From JAYZDB01 sp036338025 (GTDB lineage Bacteria; Planctomycetota; UBA1135; UBA2386), in assembly GCA_036338025.1 (NCBI GenBank), contig JAYZDB010000326.1, positions 1 to 7,641 of the forward strand: 7,641 bases of DNA, given 5' to 3'. Below are positions 1 through 5,505 of this stretch, in pieces. The position numbers and the translations under genes were made by a program. The notes under the pieces are model-generated. The model had not been told where the DNA came from and searched no databases. It was given only the letters and a program-made list of their open reading frames with translations. The first letter of the stretch is position 1, and the number at the start of each line of letters is the position of its first letter.

Positions 1-2190
1 ATCGCACACACCACCACCATTCGGGCAGCGGTGTTCGCCGAGGACTATCTGCCAGGTCCGATCGCCCAAAGCGCATTCCTGTTCCTCGATCCGGAGGTGG
101 CTGCATTCCACTCGAACATGCCGATCCTGATCGCGGACTCCGCCGGCGTACACGTCGACGCCAACTTCTCACCGTTTGACCAGCGCGACTACCGTCCGGT
201 CTTCTCGGCGCTGTTCGAACCGGACCAAACGGATGCTCGCGCCAGGCCACTGTCGACTCCGAGCTTCGCGAGCTTCGGCGCCATGCGGGTACGTGGCCAT
301 TCCTCGGCACTGCAATATCCCAAGAAGCAGTATGCATGGGAGGTCCGGGACGACCGGGGCCAGGATCGCGACGTCTCACTCCTCGGCCTACCAGCAGATT
401 CGGACTGGGTCCTGGCAGCCCCGTACTCCGACAAGAGCCTGATGCGCAACGTCCTCGCCTACATGGCAGGGCAGGTCTGCTTTGGAGCCGGCGGTAGTTC
501 GCAGACGCGCTACATCGAGCTGTTCTTCAATCAGGATGGCGACGACGTGACGATGGCTGACTACCAGGGCATCTACGTCCTGACGGAGAAGATCAAGCGC
601 GGCACCGGCCGCATCGACATCGCTGGCCTCAACGAGACGATCACGGACCCTGCACAGATCACTGGCGGCTACATCTTCAAATTCGACAAGGGCACGGACT
701 GGGATCAGCGCATACGCACCGGTGTGCACCAACTACGCGCCGCTCTGGTGGAGCCCAATCGGCTGAACGCCGTCCAATCCAGGTACCTCACCGAGTACCT
801 CACGAACTTCGAACGCTCCCTGAATTCCTCCCTGCGCGCCGACCCGGCCAAGGGCTACCGGGCCTTTATCGATCCCGACAGCTTCCTGCTGATGAACTGG
901 ATGGTCGAGATCTTCTACGAACTGGACGGCTGGTGGCTCAGTTCCTACTTCACCAAGGACCGCGGCGGCAAGATCCGGGCGATGCCCCTGTGGGACTACA
1001 ACCTCGCCATGGGAAACTCCAACCAGGTCGCCGGCTACGATGCCAAGGGCTGGTATCGCGACGCCAAGGTCGTGACCAACCACCCCTGGTTCAAGCGGCT
1101 CCTGGCTGACCCTGCGATGGAGCAGCGTCGTTGGGAACTCTACGAAAAGCTGCGGAAGAACGAGTTCTCCAACGAACGAATCACTACCTACATCTCGGAT
1201 CTCGCAATCTACCTGGAAGAGGCCGCCAGGCGGAACTTCAAGCGTTGGCCCATCCTTGGCGAGAGCGTCTGGCCGGAACCCCGCGGCACCCGCGACCGTA
1301 CGACCTATCGATCCGAAGTGGAGTTCCTCCACAAGTGGCTGATCCGTCGTCTCGAGTGGATCGACTCGCAGTTCGTCCCGACCGCCAAGCTCCAGCGTGT
1401 CGGTGACCACTTGCAGATCAGCCTGGGCGACGGACGCAGCGGTCAGATCTTCTACACCACCGACGGAACGGATCCTGGTTGGCGGCGCAATCCAGACCAC
1501 AGCCTGCTCTTGGACGGCTCAGCGGCACCATGCACCGTGCTCATTCCGACCGAATCCAACGGCGGTGACAAGCTCCGGATCCCTGACTGGACCGAAATCG
1601 CGCCGCCACCGAACATTGCGAATTGGACCCGGGCCAAGCGGGCCAGCATCGGATTCGAACGCGAACCCTCGGTCTTCGATCCCTTTCTCGAACACCGCGT
1701 CGATTCGATGTACGGCAAATCCACGACCTGCTACATCCGAATTCCATTCGAGATCAATACCCCAGATGCAATCACGAAGCTGGACGAATTGTGTCTGCGG
1801 ATGCGCTGTGACGATGGCTTCGTCGCCTATCTGAACGGTCAGAAAATCGCCGAAAAGAACGCTCCGGCAAAACTCGACTGGCAAGCTACAGCTACCAGGA
1901 CCGTCAGCGAAAGACGCGCCGTCCAGTGGATCCGATTCGACCTCGAGGAGGCTCGGGGCACCTTGCGCAGCGGCAAGAACATGCTCGCCATCCACGGATT
2001 GAACGAGCGCCTGAAGAGTTCTGATGCCCTGTGGAGTGCCCAACTCGCCTATGTCGACCCCGCCAACCGTCGTCCAGCGGCAAACGCCAGGCCCTACCGC
2101 GCGCCCATCCCACTCACCGAGGTCCACGAGGTCCGGGTCGCGGTGTTCAACGGGCGATCCTGGAGCCGCACCACCAACTGGAAGAAATAG
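1..2190 (+). CDS. CotH-family protein kinase with chitobiase-like and carbohydrate-binding-like domains (5' partial)
   Basis: CotH proteins are atypical, secreted or surface kinases related to the Bacillus spore-coat kinase; in non-sporulating bacteria their substrates are unknown. The frame is open from base 1. A GTG at base 31 exists, but the codons before it (ending ...TTTIRAAVF) complete the tail of a chitobiase/hexosaminidase C-terminal-type beta-sandwich, so the true start, and any signal peptide, lie off the window. Numbering from base 31, the CotH kinase domain spans about residues 30-445: MRVRGHSS (85-92) with Lys98-Lys99, YQGIYVLTEKIKRG (178-191) followed by RIDI, GGYIFKFDK (212-220), and MPLWDYNLAMGN (318-329), whose Asp is the likely metal-binding residue. 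A second chitobiase-like domain starts at about 462 (FYTTDGTDP, 474-482) and resumes at about 688-712 (PIPLTEVHEVRVAVF, then WS). Between them lies a jelly-roll-like module (about 530-675; RCDDGFVAYLNG, 592-603). The family call is firm; substrate and location are inferred. Confidence 0.88.
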   Translation: MAHTTTIRAAVFAEDYLPGPIAQSAFLFLDPEVAAFHSNMPILIADSAGVHVDANFSPFDQRDYRPVFSALFEPDQTDARARPLSTPSFASFGAMRVRGHSSALQYPKKQYAWEVRDDRGQDRDVSLLGLPADSDWVLAAPYSDKSLMRNVLAYMAGQVCFGAGGSSQTRYIELFFNQDGDDVTMADYQGIYVLTEKIKRGTGRIDIAGLNETITDPAQITGGYIFKFDKGTDWDQRIRTGVHQLRAALVEPNRLNAVQSRYLTEYLTNFERSLNSSLRADPAKGYRAFIDPDSFLLMNWMVEIFYELDGWWLSSYFTKDRGGKIRAMPLWDYNLAMGNSNQVAGYDAKGWYRDAKVVTNHPWFKRLLADPAMEQRRWELYEKLRKNEFSNERITTYISDLAIYLEEAARRNFKRWPILGESVWPEPRGTRDRTTYRSEVEFLHKWLIRRLEWIDSQFVPTAKLQRVGDHLQISLGDGRSGQIFYTTDGTDPGWRRNPDHSLLLDGSAAPCTVLIPTESNGGDKLRIPDWTEIAPPPNIANWTRAKRASIGFEREPSVFDPFLEHRVDSMYGKSTTCYIRIPFEINTPDAITKLDELCLRMRCDDGFVAYLNGQKIAEKNAPAKLDWQATATRTVSERRAVQWIRFDLEEARGTLRSGKNMLAIHGLNERLKSSDALWSAQLAYVDPANRRPAANARPYRAPIPLTEVHEVRVAVFNGRSWSRTTNWKK

Positions 2191-2235
2191 CGCGGGACAC
2201 CCGCCAAACCGGCGAAGGCCCGACGCCAACGCCGC

Positions 2236-3594
2236 TCAGGTCTCGATGCCGTAATCTCGGATCTTGCGATAGAGCGTCCGCTCACTGATGCCCATGGCGG
2301 CGGAAGCCTTGATCCGATTGCCACCCGTCAACTCGAGGGTCACCCGGATGTGGTTCTTCTCCACCTCCTGGGAGTCCTTGCCGGCCAGGAAACCCCAGTT
2401 GTCCTCGCTAGTGCGACCCGGCGCCCAGACCTCTGGAGGCAGATCCTGCTTGGTAAGGATGTTGCCCTTGGCACGGACCACCATGCTCTCGACAGCGTTG
2501 CGGAGTTCCCGCGCATTACCCTTCCAGTCGTAGTGCACCATCTCGACCAGGGCATCACGATCGATGGACTCAATATCCTTGCCGTGTTGCTGCACGAAGT
2601 AGTCCAGGAAGTGCGCCACCAGCAACTTGATGTCACCGCGCCGCTCACGCAGCGGCGGCAATTCGATGGTTACGACCTTGAGGCGGTAATAGAAGTCCTC
2701 GCGAAACTCCTTGGCCTCGACCTTGGCCTGGAGATCGGCATTGGTGGCGGCCAGCAATCGCACATCGATCGGCCTGGCCTGGTTGGATCCAAGACGCGTA
2801 ACCTGCCGCTCTTCGAGCACACGCAACAACTTGACCTGCGTCGACAAGGACATCTCACCCACCTCGTCGAGAAACAAGGTGCCGCCATCGGCCTGCTCGA
2901 ACATCCCGATCCGATCCGTCACCGCGCCGGTGTAGGCACCTTTCACGTGCCCGAACAACTCACTCTCGATCGTGCCATCTGAAAGTCCACCGCAGTTGAG
3001 GGCGACAAAGGGATGGTCCTCGCGTGGCGAGTGCGCGTGGATAGCGCGCGCGATCATCTCCTTGCCGGTACCTGACTCCCCGAGAATCAGGACCGAAGCG
3101 TTGGTCGGCGCGATCTGGCGTACGGTGTCCAGGACCCGCGTCATGTTCCGATCCTGCCCCACAATGCCCTCCAGGCCCTTCGATTCTGCAACCTGGTTGC
3201 GCAAATCCTCGTAGGCCAGATCCTTGTGGTGCTCTTCCAGGCACTTCTTGACCTTGGTGCGGAACTCCGAGAGATCCACTGGCTTCTCGATGTAGTAGGT
3301 CGCTCCCTGCTGCATGGCGTCCACCGCCACCTCGCGGCTGCCATGGCCGGTGAGAATCACCACTCTGCCGATCTTGTAGTTGGCCTTGGCCGCCTTCAGC
3401 ACATCAATGCCGTCCTGGTCCTTCATCACCAGGTCGCTGACGATCACCGCGTAGTTCCGGCTTTCGATCAGTCCGATTGCTTCGCGACCCGACGCTGCCT
3501 CGGTGATTTCCACCGGCAGCACCTCAAGCGCCTCGGCCATCGCTGAGCGCAGGTTGTCGTCATCGTCGACGATCAGGATCGGATCAGCGCTCAT
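2236..3594 (-). CDS. NtrC/AtoC-family sigma-54-dependent response regulator
   Basis: A 452-residue cytoplasmic transcription activator with the full three-domain layout of bacterial enhancer-binding proteins. The receiver (about 4-120) has the acidic pocket DDDD (10-13), phospho-acceptor Asp54, Thr82 and Lys104 (EKP). The AAA+ domain (about 143-375) has Walker A GESGTGKE (172-179), the sigma-54-contacting loop GAYTGA (219-224, Tyr replacing the usual Phe, a conservative variant), Walker B GGTLFLDE (237-244), sensor I near ATNADL (283-288), the arginine-finger segment REDFYYRL (298-305) and sensor II GNARELRN (359-366). A Fis-type helix-turn-helix closes the protein (about 423-447, ending GISERTLYRKI). 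The length is normal for the family. The ATG overlaps the stop of the upstream kinase gene as ATGA, so translation is probably coupled and the kinase is its partner. It should drive ATP-dependent opening of sigma-54 promoters; the target genes are not evident here. AtoC, ZraR or NtrC cannot be distinguished, so no symbol is given. Confidence 0.95.
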   Translation of the reverse strand: MSADPILIVDDDDNLRSAMAEALEVLPVEITEAASGREAIGLIESRNYAVIVSDLVMKDQDGIDVLKAAKANYKIGRVVILTGHGSREVAVDAMQQGATYYIEKPVDLSEFRTKVKKCLEEHHKDLAYEDLRNQVAESKGLEGIVGQDRNMTRVLDTVRQIAPTNASVLILGESGTGKEMIARAIHAHSPREDHPFVALNCGGLSDGTIESELFGHVKGAYTGAVTDRIGMFEQADGGTLFLDEVGEMSLSTQVKLLRVLEERQVTRLGSNQARPIDVRLLAATNADLQAKVEAKEFREDFYYRLKVVTIELPPLRERRGDIKLLVAHFLDYFVQQHGKDIESIDRDALVEMVHYDWKGNARELRNAVESMVVRAKGNILTKQDLPPEVWAPGRTSEDNWGFLAGKDSQEVEKNHIRVTLELTGGNRIKASAAMGISERTLYRKIRDYGIET

Positions 3595-4325
3595 GTGTCT
3601 TCACCGTCGGGAAGCAGCCTCTGGGTCGGGAACAGGAGCGTGAACTGGGTGCCCTTGCCAGCTTCCGAGCTGAGGTGGATGGAACCCCCGTGCTCTTCCA
3701 CCACCCGGCGGACGATCGGCAGCCCCAATCCCGTGCCACCCTTCTTGGTGCTGAAGTACGGCTGGAAGGCCTCTTTCTGGGTTTCTGGATCCATGCCTGG
3801 TCCTGTGTCGGTCACGCGGATGAGCACTTCACTACCCTGCCGAAGGGTAGAGACCAAAACCTCATCACCCCGGTCGCAGGCTTGCAGTGCGTTGCGTACC
3901 AGGTTCACGATCATGGCGCGAAAAAGGTCCGGGTCCACCTCGAACAAGCCAACATCCTGGCCGGGGTAGAAACGCAGGGAGACCCCCCCGTCGTTCGCCT
4001 CTGGTGCCATGAACTCGATGAGACTCTCCAGCAGGGTGTTCAACTCGACAGGCCGCGGAGTGACCGCCGGGCCGCGCACGAAGTGCAGGAACTCATCGAG
4101 GATCGACTGCATGCGCTTGACCTCCGATTGCAGCACCTCGACCCGGCGGCCGGTCCGCTTGTCGCGGGGCGTCTCGGCATTCGAAAAGTCCTCCTGAATC
4201 AGGCTGAGGTTGAGACCGATGGTGGAGAGGGGATTGCGGACCTCGTGCGCGAACCCAGCGAAAACACTGGACAGCCGTTCGAGCAACTGATTCCGACTGC
4301 GGCCTTGCGCTTGCTTCCTAGCCAT
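3591..4325 (-). CDS. Soluble sensor histidine kinase without a sensor domain (NtrB-like core)
   Basis: A compact two-component kinase of 244 residues from the ATG at 4325. It consists almost wholly of the catalytic core. A HisKA-type dimerisation/phosphotransfer helix pair holds the H-box HEVRNPL (phospho-acceptor His27), and the HATPase_c domain has the N-box NLVRNALQA (141-149), G1 DTGPGM (173-178), an F-box-like YFSTKKGG stretch and G2 GTGLGL (197-202). No transmembrane segment, PAS, GAF or HAMP domain is present, so it is cytosolic and any signal must come through the short N-terminus or a partner protein. An in-frame TTG at 4409 would add 28 residues, but that extension is Pro/Cys/Gly-rich and unlike a kinase, and it would run through the divergent spacer, so the ATG is preferred; a weak AAGGA precedes it. 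The gene ends by ATGA overlap with the NtrC-type regulator, its evident phosphotransfer partner. Function is firm; the signal is unknown. Confidence 0.92.
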   Translation of the reverse strand: MARKQAQGRSRNQLLERLSSVFAGFAHEVRNPLSTIGLNLSLIQEDFSNAETPRDKRTGRRVEVLQSEVKRMQSILDEFLHFVRGPAVTPRPVELNTLLESLIEFMAPEANDGGVSLRFYPGQDVGLFEVDPDLFRAMIVNLVRNALQACDRGDEVLVSTLRQGSEVLIRVTDTGPGMDPETQKEAFQPYFSTKKGGTGLGLPIVRRVVEEHGGSIHLSSEAGKGTQFTLLFPTQRLLPDGEDT

Positions 4326-4380
4326 GGATCCTTGGGCACACACACCCGCATGTCCTGGCGGCGAGTGTCGCGGACATTCC

Positions 4381-4409
4381 AGGCTAGGTCTCCTAAATCC
4401 CCGAGTCAA
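4381..4409 (-). promoter_or_regulatory. Candidate sigma-70-type promoter for the kinase-regulator operon
   Basis: On the minus strand, TTGACT (4409-4404, five of six matches to the -35 consensus) is followed after 17 bases by TAGCCT (4386-4381, three of six matches to the -10 consensus). Transcription would begin near 4374 and leave a leader of about 50 bases before the kinase ATG at 4325. Position and spacing are good but the -10 is poor. It is the only candidate seen in the 91-base spacer for this operon; no convincing -24/-12 sigma-54 element was found there. Confidence 0.27.
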
Positions 4410-4416
4410 ACCAAGC

Positions 4417-5496
4417 GTGCAGCGCCTGACGATCCAAGACCCTGTAGAACCAGCCCAGGTGGAGGCGGTCCTGACCGCCCTGCGTGCCGGTCAGCTGGTC
4501 GTACTGCCGACGGAGACGGTCTACGGCCTGGCGGCAGACGCACACAATCCGGACGCGATAGAGCTCCTGCGACGGGTCAAGGGGCGGGATTCTGACCATC
4601 CTTTCACCCACCATCTCGCACAAACAGCGGACCTTGAAGCCCTGGCAGCGCCGCCGCCAGCCCGCCTGCGCCGGTTTCTCGAACGGGTCTGGCCCGGGCC
4701 GGTGACCGTCATCCTGCCGACCCGCCAGGGCCCCGATAGCATCGGGCTGCGAGTTCCCGCCCACCCTCTGACCCGCCAGGTGATCGAAGCCCTCGGCCAC
4801 AGCCTGCTGATGACCAGCGTCAACCGCCATGGCGAAGCCCCCCTGAACGACCCTGCTGAGATCCGTTCCGCGTTCGCCGACGCGGCTGAAATCAGCCTCC
4901 TGGCAGACGCCGGTGCGCCGCGCCTCGGCGAGGCATCGGCAGTGATCCGCCTCGATGGCCGGCGCCTCGACGTACTACGCCCGGGGATCTTCGACGAAAC
5001 CGAGTTGCAGGCCGGGGCCGCCACCAGGGTGCTATTCCTGTGCACTGGCAACACCTGCCGGTCACCGCTGGCAGAGGCCATGGCTCGCCAGCAAACCGCC
5101 GTGTCGCTCGGCATCCAAGCGGACCAGGTGCTGGCCCACGGGCTGGTATTCGCGAGCGCCGGCACCACCACCCTGAGTGGCATGCCGGCGAGCGTCGGCT
5201 CGATCGAAGCAGCGGCCGAGGTCGGGCTCGACGTCCGCGAACACGAATCGACCCAACTCTCGTCGGAACTGATCGAACACGCCGACCGGATCTTCTGCCT
5301 GTCCGAGTCCCACCGCGCCTACGTCCTGCACGCCAACCGCACCGCCGAGGCCAAGACCGAGTTGCTAGACCCGGCGGGAAAGGACGTTCCGGACCCGTTT
5401 GGCGGCGACCAAGAGGTTTACCGCGAGACCCGCACGGCGATCGGGAACCTGGTGGGCAAGCGGGTCGAAGAACTGCTGGCGGATCCGTCAGGCTAG
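4417..5496 (+). CDS. Threonylcarbamoyl-AMP synthase (TsaC/Sua5 YrdC domain) fused to a YwlE-like low-molecular-weight phosphatase
   Basis: The N-terminal YrdC/Sua5 domain (about 1-190) should make threonylcarbamoyl-AMP from threonine, bicarbonate and ATP, the first step of t6A formation at tRNA position 37, in the cytoplasm. Visible motifs are PTETVYGLA (31-39), KGRDSDHP (55-62), VWPGPVT (91-97), TSVNRHG (133-139) and LRPG (187-190). After a linker of only about 14 residues, an LMW-phosphatase domain (about 205-355) has the P-loop CTGNTCRS (nucleophile Cys209, Arg215) and the acid loop PDPFGG (Asp326). Its Thr213 matches the Thr that favours phospho-arginine in Bacillus YwlE. An ATG at 4324 is in frame, but it overlaps the divergent kinase start codon and would add 31 low-complexity residues. 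The GTG at 4417 gives a normal YrdC start (QRLTI...) and places Lys55/Arg57 where the family expects them. No clear Shine-Dalgarno precedes it. Domain calls are firm; the start and phosphatase substrate are inferred. Confidence 0.9.
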   Translation: MQRLTIQDPVEPAQVEAVLTALRAGQLVVLPTETVYGLAADAHNPDAIELLRRVKGRDSDHPFTHHLAQTADLEALAAPPPARLRRFLERVWPGPVTVILPTRQGPDSIGLRVPAHPLTRQVIEALGHSLLMTSVNRHGEAPLNDPAEIRSAFADAAEISLLADAGAPRLGEASAVIRLDGRRLDVLRPGIFDETELQAGAATRVLFLCTGNTCRSPLAEAMARQQTAVSLGIQADQVLAHGLVFASAGTTTLSGMPASVGSIEAAAEVGLDVREHESTQLSSELIEHADRIFCLSESHRAYVLHANRTAEAKTELLDPAGKDVPDPFGGDQEVYRETRTAIGNLVGKRVEELLADPSG

Positions 5497-5505
5497 CCAG
5501 CCGGA

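Noticed and set aside
31..33. GTG as the true start of the CotH gene
   Set aside because: The ten codons before it are open and continue a chitobiase-type strand, and there is no signal peptide after it.
733..1500. A 255-codon minus-strand open frame antisense to the CotH gene
   Set aside because: The composition looks like the complement of a coding strand (Val/Gly/Leu-rich) and has no domain, while the plus strand carries clear CotH motifs.
2192..2204. A small hairpin (GCGGG, loop ACA, CCCGC) just after the CotH stop codon, in the 45-base convergent gap
   Set aside because: The stem has only five pairs and there is no T-run on either strand, so it is not convincing as an intrinsic terminator.
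2350..2982. A 210-codon plus-strand open frame antisense to the response regulator
   Set aside because: It mirrors the AAA+ coding region and has no family resemblance of its own.
4352..4367. A TGG...GC arrangement resembling a sigma-54 promoter in the divergent spacer (TGGCGGCGAGTGTCGC)
   Set aside because: The gap between the GG and GC elements is one base too long and the flanking consensus bases do not match.
3675..4595. A 306-codon plus-strand open frame antisense to the histidine kinase
   Set aside because: It lies opposite a kinase with all its motifs, has no recognisable domain, and crosses into another gene; it is a GC-rich shadow frame.
5491..5498. Perfect palindrome GGCTAGCC over the stop codon of the fusion gene
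   Set aside because: It is only eight bases with no loop or extension; expected by chance.
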